NCBI GenBank assembly: GCA_016808115.1
Contig: JAEQBH010004663.1
Location: forward strand, 430,919-494,918
Direction of reading: 5' to 3'
DNA: 64,000 bases
From: Tetrastigma voinierianum
Lineage: Eukaryota; Streptophyta; Magnoliopsida; Vitales; Vitaceae
Each line of letters begins with the position of its first letter. The first letter of the stretch is position 1. A program made the position numbers and the translations under genes. Positions 10,080 to 22,326 of the stretch are shown here, piece by piece. The notes under the pieces are model-generated. The model was not told the DNA's origin. It searched no databases and saw only the letters and a list, made by a program, of their open reading frames with translations.

Positions 10080-11790
10080 TGTTTCCGTCATTTCGCAACG
10101 AGCAACACCGACTAGTCGACCAGATCCCTAGAAACTTTGAGAAATCCATAATAAGCCAAGTATCTCAAGATAACATTTTACCTCAAATGGACAACTTGGA
10201 ATCAAAGAATATGTATTTAATGAACATACTCAAGGGGATTCCTGTTATCCCACACAAGGATTCTGGGCGAACTCCACAACGTGGAGGTGATGTTACACTC
10301 CCTTAACCCCGCACTAGGAGGGGCGTGGGAGATGCAGCACCCCCAAAGAAAATCAATATAGGGTCCAATTCTCGCCCTTTGCCTAACATAGAAAGAACCC
10401 TTCGAGAAATCCTACAACCTCAAAGGACCACAACCAATCTTTTGCATTCGCCTTCGAAGAGGCCAATCAATTTCTAATGAACTCCGAAATGACTGGCCTT
10501 TACCGATATATCAAGGGTTCGAACTGGAACCCTACTCATTCATGAGAGATTTTGAAGATGTTTGCAAGGCATTTCTCTCTATTGGCTCACCTTCCAATAC
10601 ATACTTGTTTGGTTTATTTTTGCTTTAAAGGAGAAGGCCAAATTTCGTTTCATTCCCAAAGACCTAACTCCAATCTTTACATGGGAAAATATGCGAAATG
10701 AGTTCCTCAACAAATTCTTTTTCCCTCCCGCACGTATCTAATGCTCTCATGCGAGCAATTCCGTAACTTTCGAAAAGCCTAAAGAACCGTTTACGCTGTA
10801 TGGGAAAGATATATGATTCTCCATGCTATCCTCACCATGGATCGGATGTGTGACAACATGTGCATACTTTCATCAAGGATTATCCTTGAATAAAACAAGA
10901 TATCCAGATGATGTGTGCAAAGGAATTTCATGAAAAGAGTGCTAGGGAAGCAATTCAACTTGACACTATAGTGCAGAGAATGCTCGAACTGGGAGACTAA
11001 CACCTCCATGCACATTGCTAAAGTGCATAAAGTACATCACGGTGGCTAAATCCATCACTTAAGAGAGAATGATGAGTTTGTGTTTAAAATTGCCAATTTA
11101 ACAAGGAAATCAGCCATAGAGATGAAAAAGGTACATGAGGTAACTAGTGTGCCTCAAATACATCTTATCGACGGACCTTAACGGAGGAGCCATGCATCAT
11201 ATGCGATGATCCCGCACATTCAACCATCATGCCCAAACCTTCCTGCTAAAAGTGCAATTCAAATAGATAAGCCACGCCCTTAATTACCAAAGGAAACCTT
11301 TCAATTCCCTCTGCCACTCTAAAACATATAATCCTCGATGGGGTAGCACTTAATTTTGGTCGAGAAATGAAGAGGGCCAACAACTTGCCAAACAACCAAG
11401 GTCCTTATTACCAAAACCATGGCTTTACAAATTCCATTCCACCATTTCAAAATCAAGGCTCCCAAGGGTTTCCCCAGAACCCAATCAAGGTCAGCCACCA
11501 AATCAAGGAACTCATCACCACAACCAGATCAACCTCCACATAAGAGAAGTCTAGATGACATAGTCATACAGTTCGTACAAACCTAACAATCCACAAACAC
11601 AGAACTCCGAACTCCGCTTCCGAATGATGGAGATCTCGTGATAACTGCTAACCTCACCTATAGGTAGCCTTCAACAAGAAAAAGGGAAGCTTCCATCTCA
11701 ACCCATTCAAATCCACACAAGGTCAAAATAGTGTAGGAAGTTCGTGTGACCACCGAGGGTACTTTCGAACATCGTAGGCGCCTGGCCACT
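10080..11790 (+). pseudogene. gag: Athila gag, decayed
   Basis: The capsid-type polyprotein is recognisable by blocks in order despite many stops: RTLREILQPQ near 10388, a tryptophan/phenylalanine segment FTWENMRNEFLNKFFFPP near 10675-10730, then a zinc-knuckle remnant PCIICDDPAH near 11190-11225 (the last Cys replaced), and the Asn/Gln-rich tail YNPRW...NNQGPYYQN near 11325-11415. Gag packages the element RNA. The best open frame (9941-10306) covers only the N-terminal end and its ATG at 10079-10081 is an uncertain start. Lineage is judged from block order and the neighbouring pol. Confidence 0.7.
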
Positions 11791-12049
11791 ACTCTATGGA
11801 AAAGTAGTTGACAAAACTATTCAAACTAAGGAACCAACTCAAGAGTCTCCAAGTGAATTGTTCAGAGAGGATGAGCTATGTACAAACTGCGTCCCTAATA
11901 CGAATGATATCGATGATCACCTAAAGGACGACAAGTCTACCCATATCCCTCCAAATCCCATACCTCACAGACCGAGAGCATCGAAGAAAGTGAATAACCA
12001 TTCTGAGATCTATGAGTCAGTTCTCAAACAAGTAAATTGAACACCTCGT

Positions 12050-12650
12050 TAGATGCCATTAAGCAAATTCCATCATATGCTAAATTTTAAAGGACTTATG
12101 CAAGGTAAAAAGAAATAAATAACAAGGAGGCATTCATGACCAACAATCTACTTCCCTAATTCGAATAACCACTAAAAAATACAAAGACCTGTGAAGTCCT
12201 ACTATTTCTATAATAGTGGGAAATTCAAAGTTGGGGCATGCTTTAGTGGACTTAGGGGCAAGTGTTAACTGTCATTTTTACTCAATATATGCGACCTGGT
12301 GGTTAGAGAATTGAGCCAACCAATATCACCCTCCCAATCACGATCAGAAGGTAAAATTCCTGTGGGAATAGTGAAGGATGTTTGGTACAAGTGGACAAAT
12401 TTTACTTCCCGGGTGGGATTTTGTCAGGCTTGGACACTAACCTGCGGCGAATCAAGGAACTCGGGGCCTAAAGGATTCTGCGTAATTCATTCTCGCAACC
12501 TGCTAATGCCATTATACATTGTAAGTGAGGCCTAATGACACTATCATTTGGCAACATGATCAGCACTCAACATCTTCAATGTTATAAAGGAATGGGGATG
12601 AAGAAGATGTGTGTGAAGTCAACATGGTTGATTCTATGGTGCGTAAATAC
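12050..12650 (+). pseudogene. pol: Athila protease region, decayed
   Basis: The lead-in IPSYAKFLKDLCKGK (12070-12115) matches the conserved segment before Athila protease. The catalytic neighbourhood appears as HALVDLGASVNC-like codons at 12236-12270, with frameshifts, followed by a PVGIVKDV block near 12358-12382. Retropepsin-type aspartic protease would cut the polyprotein. Multiple stops make it inactive. Confidence 0.6.
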
Positions 12651-13079
12651 TCGATAATGTCCCACATGATGACCCTCTTAAGGTATGTTTAGTCACCAGT
12701 CGGGACGAGGAGGTGACTACACCGAGCCGAGCTCTACACTCAGAATCGAGCATGCCGAGGTATTGAAGCCAATGGGTGGACACCTAAATTTGAACCATTG
12801 CCACCAAACGAGGAGAGAAGCACACCTCCCCGAGGAAAGCCACCTAAGCTTCGGAGCTAAACCTTACCCACACACCTCAAATATGCTTTCCCAGGGGATG
12901 AAGAGACTTCCAAAGAATCATATCCGCTCCTAGAATCGAATCATGAAAATCAACTTTCGGGAGATATTAAGGTCTCAAGCTGTGAACCCGCCTCTAGCCG
13001 GACAATTGCAATATTAGGGAATCCGCTCCTTTGATCCGCACATAGAATTCACTTAGGAAGAGGATGTTAAACCTTCTAG
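12651..13079 (+). mobile_element. Athila protease-RT linker
   Basis: Degenerate linker. Short blocks such as LSFGAKPYPHTSNM (12848-12890) and a NPQMKEV-like word before 13120 correspond to the region just before RT in this lineage. No separate gene was found. Confidence 0.5.
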
Positions 13080-13800
13080 GCAAACTACGCAGACGATCGA
13101 ACCCACAATGAAAGAAGTGGTAAAGAAGGAAGTTTTAAAACTCTTGGATGTAGGGGTCATTTATCCTATTGCAGACAGCAAGTGGGTTAGCCCAACACAG
13201 GTAGTTCCTAAAAAATCTGGAGTCACGGTGGTCCCCAATGAAAACAATGAACTCATTCCCACTCGTGTCACATCGTGATGGAAAAGGCATGATTATGCGA
13301 AACTCAATGCGTACTAGGAAAGATCATTTTCCTTCCGCTTGTTGGATCAAATGTTAGAGAGAGTTGCGTGGTATGAATTTATTGTTTTCTTGACGGTACT
13401 CAGATACAATCAAATTGAGATAAGAAGATCAAGAGAAAACTACATTCACTGTCCTCGTACCTTCGCTTTTAGGAAAATGCCTCGATTATGCAACGCACCT
13501 CGAACTTTCAACTGCATGATGGGAATCTTTAGTGACATGATAGAAATCATATTGAAATTTTCATGGATGATTTCTCGCTGGGTGACTCATTCGAGAACTC
13601 CGCAGAGAACTTACGTAAGGTTTTCGGGAGGTGTCAAGAGAAAATTCAGGTTAAATCGGGAAAAATGTCATTTCATGGTAACACAAGGGATTGGCTCTTA
13701 GGCCATATAGCATCAAAAATGGCATTGAAGCTGATAAGCAAAGTCGAAGCTAATTTCCAACCTACCCACTCCTGGGCGCGTTAGAGACATAAGGTCATTC
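13080..13800 (+). pseudogene. pol: Athila reverse transcriptase, decayed
   Basis: A clear RT: KEVLKLLDVGVIYPIADSKWVSP (13120-13190, here partly quoted) and VVPKKSGVTVV (13200-13234) form the N-terminal fingers. RLLDQMLERVAWYEF (13338-13382) and RTFAFRKMPRLCNAPRTF (13455-13512) cover the palm, and FMDDF at 13560-13574 is the catalytic YxDD-type box. A later GKMSFHGNTRDW block replaces the usual EKCHFMV by a frame change. The largest open piece is 13339-13701. At 13656 a conserved Trp codon TGG reads CGG. Confidence 0.85.
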
Positions 13801-14360
13801 TGGGTCACGCCGGTTTCTAAGGTAAGATTTATAAAGATTTAAGGCTATCGCCGTCCCTTTATGCACTCGGGCAAAGACGTCCCTTTCACATGGTCACAGG
13901 CTTGTGACATTGCTTTTACTAAACTCAAAAACATAGTGTCACCTCCCATCAGATGCGGTCGCCTAATCGTGACCTCTTCCATTCGAGATCATGTGTGACG
14001 CTGATTATGCTATCAATGTGGGTTAGACAAAGGGAAGACAAAAGCTTTGTAATTTATTACGCCAAGAAGACACTAGATTCCAACTAGCCAACCACACGAC
14101 CACGCAAGAGTTTCTAGTCACCGCCTTTTGCCCTAGAAAAATCTAGGTCCCACATCAGAGGCCTCCTCAACCATCTTCACGCATCATGCAACCCTGGCAT
14201 CACTTCGCCTCTAAGCAGGATACAAAACCCCTAAGCAACTAGGTAGATTTTATTATGTCAAGAATTTAATCTGACCATTAAGGATAAGAAGGGAGTTGAG
14301 AATGTGGTCGCTTGACCATTTATCTAGATTAGTTCCGTAATCCAACTCCATGGCACAACC
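13801..14360 (+). pseudogene. pol: Athila RNase H, decayed
   Basis: LGHAGF-type connection codons at 13798-13818 lead into RNase H blocks: FEIMCDADYA near 13986-14012 (first catalytic Asp region), YYAKKTLDS near 14056-14085, and TTQEFLVTAFAL near 14098-14135. RNase H degrades the RNA of the RNA-DNA hybrid. It is interrupted by stops and frameshifts. Confidence 0.7.
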
Positions 14361-14559
14361 CATAGGTGATAGTTTTCCCGATGAGCAACTTCTTTTCGCT
14401 TCGCTCATCAAGCCTACAGGCGTCGAAGCATTGTGAACTACCTAGTAATCGGCCGTATCTCCAAATTTTAATGGACTTCTCTCAATTTAAAAGGAATTTC
14501 GACATATATTAAGAAATACTACTTGATGATCCGTATCTATTTAAATACCGGCCCCGACC

Positions 14560-15690
14560 AAATAATGAGAAGATAGGTACCCAATGATGAGCGTTGAGAT
14601 TTTAACCTTTGCCATTCGAAGACTGAGACATTTCTTCGGGCTCGAAAGACTACAGACAAGATTTTGCAAGTCGGGTTTTATCGCCCACCTTATTTAAAGA
14701 TTGTTTTGATTTCGCAAAACTTGTGTTTCAAGTACAAGAATTAGGGAGGGGTCACAAAAACGCGAATACATGCCTCTTACTCCCTATTTTTAATTATCAA
14801 ATTTTTGATTGTCAGTATAGACTTCATGGGGCCTTTTCCCTTCGTGGGTATCTTTACCCTCTTATCTGGGCTGATTATGTGTGTCTATGGGTCGAGGCGA
14901 CCTAACGAGAACCAATGACCACAAGGTTGTTTGAAATTTATAAGAACATATTTTTCTCGCTTGAACACCTCGGGTAATTATTAGTGATGGTGGGTTCCAT
15001 TTGCAATCGATCTTTGAAAATCTATATTAAAAATATGGAGTCACCTTACAAGTGTCAATACTTGACAATCTACGCATCAATGGTCGCTTTAAACTAGCTA
15101 ATAGGAGATAAAAACATATTTAAAAACTATGCCCCGACGCAAAGATCGGGTCACCCGTCTTACCTTCCGATGCTCTTTCGCCTACCGTATCGCCTTTAAA
15201 CTGCTTCTTGAAAGTGTCTCCCTATAGGCTTGTTTCTTATGGAAAAGGCTTGCCATTTCCGCGCTTGGAAATGGAACAACACCGGCTTACCGGGCTATTA
15301 ACTTTTAATTTCGATTCGACTCAAGGTAAGGCTATTGTTGCAGCTCGAATGAACTCAAGAACTCATGGAGAGAGTCATATGAAAGCTCCCGACTTAAGAA
15401 AGAGCGCCAAGTTGTTCCATGACAAATCTATCGCTAGGAAAACTAACCTAAACAAGGTATCACAGACAATGCTTCCCACAGATCTTTACTTCCGGCAAGT
15501 TCGCCTCGCTTCGGACTGCCCATTCATCGTTAAGGTAGTTTATCCATACGAGCCGTGGAGATTGAAAACCGACAATCGAAAAATCCTTCAAGGTGAATAC
15601 AACGCCCTTAAACCATTTCGAAAGCATTTTTCTCTCAAGAGCATACCGAGGATTTGGTGACCCGCTTACCAAGACTCTCCTTCCAAGTAA
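14560..15690 (+). pseudogene. pol: Athila integrase, decayed
   Basis: Blocks in order: GFYRPPYFKDCFDFAK near 14670-14720, the end of the zinc-binding region with EYMPLTP near 14763, the catalytic-core start IFDCQYRLHGAFSL near 14800-14840 (expected FMGPFP region), ADYVCLWVEAT at 14870-14904, then SPYRLV..GK near 15215. The C-terminal region is a 150-codon open frame (15208-15660) with KLFHDKSIARK, CPFIVKVVYPY and LKPF. The core Asp and Glu neighbourhood between 14950 and 15190 is badly eroded. Confidence 0.8.
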
Positions 15691-16587
15691 CCTCGCTCTC
15701 AACTCATTGTGATATAGTTTTGATTTTGTTTATTTTTGTTCTGTTTTCTATTTTGATTGTTTTTACTTCATTTGCTTTTAAATAAAAAAAACAATAGGTC
15801 CTCAAGCTTCATACTCCCATTCTGTCATGGGGTACCTTAGTTTCTATGCATCAAGTGACAATGCTTAATTCTGCCAGTGGGGTAGGTGTACACCGGTTGA
15901 ATGTAACTATGCGCTAAGACATGTTCAAGTATCAAATTTTTCAAAATATGCCTCTTTTGAGCATTATGTTTTACCCGCAATGTACATACTCGCATGATTT
16001 CATACTCTCCACATCATCTTATTGCATGCACATCTTAACGAGCATACACAACAAGCTTTGTGTTCTTCTGTGGATTATACCCTTTTGCATTCTACCTTAC
16101 TACTCACACAAACCACAGACTTATGGTCAAATTTTCTCCGATTCTGCTGCTTGTGTTCCCAATTGTGCATCAATTTAGCTGGTCATGTTAACTTCATGCA
16201 TCATAGTCTTTATGGAGCATCTTGCATAATTGGAAAATGATTAGAGGCCATTATTTTTCTATACATCTGCAAACCCGTATTGCCTCACCCGCACCCATTT
16301 TGAGCTTAAAGTCGCTAAGTCAGCTCGAACCCTAGAACCTTGATCAGCCGAATAGCGTGGACCCTATGGAAAGATTAAGGGGTATCCCAAGATGAATTTC
16401 CAGTGACTAATTCTACGAATACAAATACTTGTGTAATCAACAGAGAAAAGGTGAACATGCAACAAACCCGACAAAGGCGCTGAAAAGGCCAAATTGTACA
16501 TCGACACCACTGCTCAAAGTGAAAATATATATATATATATATATATATATTCAAAAAAAAAGAAGAAAAAAATAGAAAAATGAAAAA
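15691..16587 (+). mobile_element. Spacer between Athila pol and third ORF
   Basis: AT-rich noncoding DNA with a T-rich start (15715-15790) and no domain. Athila elements are known to have a long spacer before an env-like ORF. A (TA)n tract lies at 16525-16550. Confidence 0.5.
16525..16550. repeat. (TA)n microsatellite
   Basis: About 13 TA units followed by an A-rich stretch. Confidence 0.9.
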
Positions 16588-16595
16588 TCATTGAA

Positions 16596-16700
16596 CAAGT
16601 GTACCAGACACCCCAAAATGTGTACCTACATAAACTTTCAAAACGGACAAGAGGGCAAAGTGTACCCCTGGCATATCATTTAAGTGTACCTGCGACATCC
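16596..16700 (+). repeat. Second GTACC-motif block
   Basis: Four GTACC words in contexts AAGTGTACCAGACAC, AATGTGTACCTAC, AAAGTGTACCCC and TAAGTGTACCTG, plus CAAGAGGGCAAAG, match the LTR block at 8785-8940. It may be an internal copy of the LTR U3 array or the start of a truncated LTR. The similarity stops at about 16700. Confidence 0.65.
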
Positions 16701-17130
16701 GGCTCAAGCCAAGTAAATGAGACTTAAAACCCCAAATTTCAGGCTTTTGGTATTTCTTCACACTCCCCACTCTCTACAAAGCCAAGCCCTAACCTTTTTG
16801 CCTCACAAGGCAACTCTGAGTTTGTCTCGTCGCTGTGTGGTTTCCATCGTCTGTCCTGTTTTGTTCTCATGGCCATCGTACAGACGTAGGGTTTCCTACG
16901 TATCCTTCATTAGCATTTTTTTTGTAAGCTTCTCATTATTATACATGGATCTGCTTTTGTCGATTTGGGTATATGAGCCTCCGCGCCTCGTGGCCGAGTC
17001 TGTGACGCGATGGGCAGAAAATGTTATCTCGATATAATGGGCCACCCGTACTTTTCAAACAGGTTCCGGATTTTATTATATATATTTGGGCTTGTTATCC
17101 TGGCTGTTATCGCTTATCCTTGCCATCTCT

Positions 17131-18065
17131 ATGGCGCGATCTAAGAATGCCTGGAATGAAGGCATCTAGTTCTTCTATGGGACAAGCTGTGAAGAAGAGA
17201 AAATCCGGCGCTCCCAACCAAAGGAAAAGTAAGAAGGAAAACAAACCGATCCCTCCGAAGCGAGAAATTGTCCTACGTTGAGGATGATGAACAGAGGCAA
17301 TGCCTGGGCCGAGGACTCAGTCGAGCACCGAAAAACGGACCCGCTCAATCGCAAGAGAAGGGTTTCACCAGCGCGAGAGGGCGAAAAATAGAGACATTTT
17401 GTATTCTCACCCCATCAGGATTATTCAAGAACGTAACATGGAGTTCATGTGCGCCGAGGTTCACGATACATACCTACAAAGGGTTCGGAGTTTTATACTA
17501 ACTGCTGAGAATCACGGTCGAGACCGCACTAGAGACTTATGGGTAGGCAATGTCACCCCCTAATTCGATAGCGCATTCCTTACATTATGTCCGCCCCGAC
17601 GCCGTAATCGACCATATCCGCTTGCTCATTGATTTTGATGCACACCGCTCATCGAGGCTATGTGCACTCACCCAAATGATCATGAGTGAATTTATAAAGA
17701 AAGAATTTGTACTGGAAGTCAAACCGTAGCTTGCTCCGATGAATGTAAGATCATTCATGAGCAAATTAGGCCGAAGGGTAATGAAAAGTCCCCCGGCAAA
17801 GAACAGATCCAATTTTTATATGAAGTCATGACCGGGAAACTCATTGATTACGCCTTAGTCATATGGTGTATGATGAGAGACTTCCTACAGCTCACTAATG
17901 GTTAGACATATCCCTTTCCCATCGCCAGGATAACCGGGCGGAGGTCGGAATGAGGGGAGCAAGAAGAAAAAAGGGTGTTACCTAAATGGGGCCAATCACA
18001 AATAGAACCGAGGCCAAAGAGTCGAGCCAAGATCCATTAGACCTCGCCTCTCACCGCCATGACTA
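17131..18065 (+). pseudogene. Athila env-like third ORF, decayed
   Basis: A start MARSKNAWN at 17131 precedes a basic Lys/Arg segment (KKRKSGAPNQRKSKKENK, 17190-17246) and then blocks RERNMEFMCAEV, QRVRSFI and DLWVGNVTP (17300-17563). Later pieces include HYVRPDAVIDHIRLLIDFDAHRS (17582-17650, frame changes) and MGPITNRT near 17984. This order fits the plant-transposon-type protein encoded downstream of pol in Athila elements. Its role is not established; an envelope function has been proposed for the family. No signal peptide or membrane helix is visible in what remains. Confidence 0.5.
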
Positions 18066-18109
18066 TGTAGTAGGAGACTGAGCATGACGAGCACTCGAAC
18101 GTGTGCCAA

Positions 18110-19199
18110 TGGCGCAAGCACAGAGCTAGTCTTCTCTTTCAAGCTCGTGGAAAGGCCAGGTTTCTAGTTCATGTGTTCCTGGGAGTCACACCATCCAAGC
18201 AGGATGATCAGTGGTCGGGGCGATCAGCCGGCGCATGGTGTGCTTCCACTGCCAACAACTCGGACATATGAGGAGGATCGTCTCTAGAGAGATAGTGGAT
18301 CCTGTGGTTTGACAACGAGTCCCGGGCCACCAGACAAGAGCTGACATTTTATTCCTCCGCACCCTAACAGAGGTCGTAGGAGAAGATCATCCCAGCAGAT
18401 CGCACAGTACTCGCTGCACAAGTAGCCAAAGGCGCCAAATTACGGGCCGAGGCAGGACGAGGGCCCAGCTGCCAGAGACGCCAGGATTCGTGGACTTGTC
18501 TACGCTCGGCCACATCACCGGGCCGAGCCCGCAAAGCAGCTACCATACAGGTAATGCTCGCATCTCACTGCGGAGCAAGAGTGCTATTTGATTTCGTGCT
18601 CGTGATTCATTCAATACGCACTGGGCCAGAATGTAGTCGGGCTTGTGAGGCTGAGCCTCAAGGAGCCCTCAGATGTGAGTTCTCCCCTGTGGATTGGGAA
18701 AAGGATAAGGATGCTATGTCGAGGTCAGTAGTTGAAAGATCTGGATTCTCGCTTCACAAAGGGACCGTGAGGGTCATGGACATGTCGAGTTCGACTTCAT
18801 CTCGATGACTGGCCGACACCATACGTAGTCGTCATCGATCAAGTGAGCGTAGGAGGGTTAACACACACCTGGACGCACTCGTGTTACATTTCAAGGGGAC
18901 AAGCATGATATTTTTTCCCCGACTGCACGAAGTCCAGTGTCATGGATGGCCATGGTCGCTAGCAAGCCTTTTACTCTTTAGAGGACGAGGTGAGACCCTG
19001 ACTTGGGATCTACCAGTAGCCAGAGTATGGGAGTGGATGTTTTTCTGGACGAGCTACCAGGATTGCCTCCGCAGAGGGTCGTAGACTTTTGTATCGAGTT
19101 ACACCCTAGTACTTCGCCCATCTCTATGACTCCACATAGGATGACACCAGTTGAGTTACAGGAGCTCAAGGTCCATGTGATACACAAACCCCTGATCAA
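18110..19199 (+). pseudogene. Tekay/Del chromovirus fragment: gag end, protease, RT start
   Basis: VCFHCQQLGHMRRI (18239-18280) is a CCHC zinc knuckle with its last Cys lost. About 260 bp later comes VMLASHCGARVLFD (18550-18592), the flank of the retropepsin active site; the DSGA triad is frameshifted. DMSSSTS corresponds to the protease C-terminal block. FLDELPGLPPQRVVDF...IELHPSTSPISMTPHRMTPVELQELK (19042-19170, quoted in parts) is the start of RT. The match stops abruptly at about 19199. Both flanks are unrelated, so this is a truncated fragment abutting the Athila relic. Confidence 0.8.
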
Positions 19200-20412
19200 T
19201 CATAAGCTCAACGCCGACTCGAACGCCTATGCTTGATGTCACCAACGCTTCATGTTCGAACGTCGACTCAATGTTCATAATCGACCAAATCAAAATGAAA
19301 ACCAATAATCCATGTAGGGAAATATGCCCTAATATGCAAGGTCAATACAATACTATCAAAGCAATACCACATCATCTAGAGTATCAAGCTCGAAAACACC
19401 CTATCAAAACTAGCAACATCTCAAAATGCTATAGTAAGATGACTTAAAACATCCTCCATGTAGAAACTCGGAAGGAAAGCCTTATAAACCAACTCATCAA
19501 ATTGTGAGAATAGTTCCAACATACGACTGATGCAAAAGCTCACCCAAGAAAGGTACCACTGTAAGAAAACCATCCATCGTATGGCTCTAGTCAATATGAA
19601 CTAATTCAAGAAAGTAAGCCTTCCCCTCGAACTCATCTCTACAGGAAAGAAAGGCTCTAGCATGGAAATATGCCTCAAGATAACATACCCAAACGCCAAC
19701 AATCACAAAAGGAGTAAGCCGAAGATTCCGAAGACTACTTGGACCTACGATGGGGAAATATGCCCGCATGGTAGTTCACAAGATAGTAGAATAGGGAGCT
19801 AGATAGCATCAAATATCCTGCATAAATTCAGGTGATCAACTACATCCATCACTGAGTCACCTCCAATCATTGAAAAAGCATAACCCAAAAGAGGAAACAA
19901 GGTGACGTCTAGATATCAACCAAATCCCAAACACAAGCCTAAGTAGAGGCTATCAAAGGTAACATCTGATCTCATGGCCTCAAGGTGGTCTTATGACACA
20001 GGACGTAACGAGGTCAGCAATAAGGTGAAAGAAACGAAGGAAACCTTACCAAATACCCAACGATCAAACCCATACCTCATGCATAAGATGTGACGGCCGT
20101 AGAGAAACATATCATGAGCTCCAAGTGGACTTAAAAGTAACCAAAGGAGCGTCATTGCAGAAAATAGAGAAACACAAATGGTCAAGCCGTGACGTTGTCG
20201 GTAAAGGATAAAGGGTAGAACAAAAGAAACAAAAAGTGGAAGGCGAGATGAGAAAGCAAAGATGAAAGTGAGAAAAGTAAAATAAATGATGATCAACACG
20301 AATCAGTACAAATAAAGAAAGATCATATCACCAATGGTAGAATGATAGAGAAAACAAATGATCCGAAAACCCTAGTAAAAGGTTACTCCACTCTCATATC
20401 TGATACATATCA
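19200..20412. other. Unassigned sequence left of the copia element
   Basis: A-rich on the plus strand, with no recognised domain on either strand. A 102-codon hydrophobic frame on the minus strand (20299-19991) is T-rich and has no supporting homology that I recognise. Direct flank of the copia 5' LTR. Confidence 0.4.
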
Positions 20413-20928
20413 TGTTGGATTTATGCTCCAAAAGCAATCTAGACCGTTGATCAAAAGCCTTAATTAATAATGGGCCATAGGATCCCCAAGCTACCATTGG
20501 GTTTATGTGAGCCCATTTAACTCCGATTATTAAGATACAAGAAGGAGCCCATTTATCGGGGCCCAAGGAGTTATAAAACCCTAGAGGATTTGTGGTTAGT
20601 AGTCTATAAAGACATCAAGCACAAATTCTCCGAGGTTTTAAGTTTTACGTATTATTTTAGAGATTGAGAATCTCAGCAGAAAATAAAAAACACATTGAGA
20701 GAGAAACAGAAACGGTAAGGTTTCAGAGTGTTTTTCAGACAACCTTCTGCTCTTTTTGTGATCGTGCAGCCCATACACGTTGCATCTCTGTCACGAGAAA
20801 ATAGTTTGAAGGTCCTATGGATTCTAAAGATTTTCCGCATCTACTACAAAAGGTAACAAGATGAAAATATATCTATCATACATTGTATTTAACGTGCGAT
20901 TCCCGGCTTCCGCGTATGATTCCTTAAT
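20413..20928 (+). repeat. Copia 5' LTR
   Basis: About 516 bp, aligned throughout with 27013-27521 (for example AGCAATCTAGACCGTTGATC and ATCATACATTGTATTTAA). TATAAA at 20605-20610 is the likely core promoter, and a second TATAAAA lies near 20572. The right end is placed just before the PBS. Confidence 0.85.
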
Positions 20929-20944
20929 CGGGTACGCAGCCTCG
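20929..20944 (+). other. Copia primer-binding site (mutated)
   Basis: GGGTACGCAGCCTCGG stands where copia elements carry TGGTATCAGAGCC, complementary to initiator tRNA-Met. The position immediately after the LTR supports this reading; several bases differ. Confidence 0.5.
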
Positions 20945-22326
20945 GTTGAACGGTGTGTGATAGATTGAATCCATAATTTTATTTCTCGCGTATATGTGAT
21001 GTATATTTTATATATATATAACCTAGGATTCTATTATTTATGTTATTTATAATTTTGTATTATGAATGAATGATTTGGTTTTTGCCTTAACCATAGTAGA
21101 TTTCGTTGTATATTTTTTTTGGGATGTAATAAGGAGGCTAATCATAAGATTAGGTTTCTCCTTGATTTCATTTATTTTTCCTATTAATTCTATTTGATTT
21201 TTATATGTAAATTCGGATTTATTAAAAAAATGTAAAGGGCGCTATGCTGTCGAATGTGGCTGATTTTTGGTGTGGTGGTTCGTACGCGCTCTACCTCCTC
21301 AGAAAATTTCGTGACAATCCGGAAGCTTTCAGGTGGCTGGCCTGCGTCGCAAGGCCGGCTCACTGGTGACATACAGTGCTTTGGGTGCTTTTTTGCCAAA
21401 CCCTAAAAGCTACTTAACCAGCCCACACCCCATGCACTTACAAGACTTGAAGAAAAAAGCAAGAATCGCTTTATATCGTCATTTCGCCCTATCGTACTTA
21501 TATAATTTTCTTTTCTGAAACCACACATGTTTATTAATTATTCTATATTTATAATTGTTTAAATTAGGCGGATATAACAGGATATGTGCTTAACATGCCA
21601 TTTAGAATAGGTGGTGCCATATAATTGCATCATTTTGATATATACTACGTGCATACATATTTGTTTTATCTAGATAATATTATTATGGAAAACCCTAATT
21701 AATTGATAATAAAATATTTGAATCGCGGCTGTTAAAATTAATTTAATTAATTCGAAACTCCGCGCTCCATTAAGGGTCCAATAATAAATGGTTAAGTGTG
21801 ATACCCCAATCGAATAAGCATGGCCGATTTTATTGATTGATCAAAATAATTTCAAATTCTTTAATAAGGTCAGATGCCTAACGCCAACAATGTTTAGATA
21901 TTAAAGATAATTTTGAAATTAAATTAATGGTTATTACATTCACCTAATATTAATAACCCTCCTAACGAGGCTCACTAATGTTATTAAAGGCCCAAAAGCA
22001 CTTATCAAACAATGGTTGCTTTTTAAAAACCACCAATGGGTGTGTGTTAGTTATCTAGAAGGCCTCTGTCTGGCTGAGGTAGGTTTTTAAGGAGTCCCGA
22101 GACCCACCCTCACCTCCCAGAGCTAACTTAGCAGACACCAGACATACCATGTTCAAAAGTTTAGCTGGCTTACAAATGTCTCAGCCTGCAACGAAGTATT
22201 TGTAATGGAAACTAAATTATTGCTGCAATAAACATTAATAATAAGTAGTTTAAGGGATCTACATATTCGTATGTTTGTTATGTGGATTACTTGTTATTAT
22301 ATGTGCTTTTTTTTTAAATTTCTAAA
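20945..22326 (+). mobile_element. Copia leader before gag
   Basis: Noncoding, mostly AT-rich, with a GC-richer patch at 21230-21420. No domain was found in any frame. It ends at the gag ATG. Confidence 0.55.

Noticed and set aside
16596..16700. 3' LTR of the Athila element
   Set aside because: Similarity to the 5' LTR is confined to about 100 bp of GTACC words. The TATA region and LTR tail are not found downstream.
19991..20299. 102-codon minus-strand ORF with hydrophobic N-terminus
   Set aside because: T-rich composition and no conserved motif. I left the region unassigned and did not call a membrane protein.
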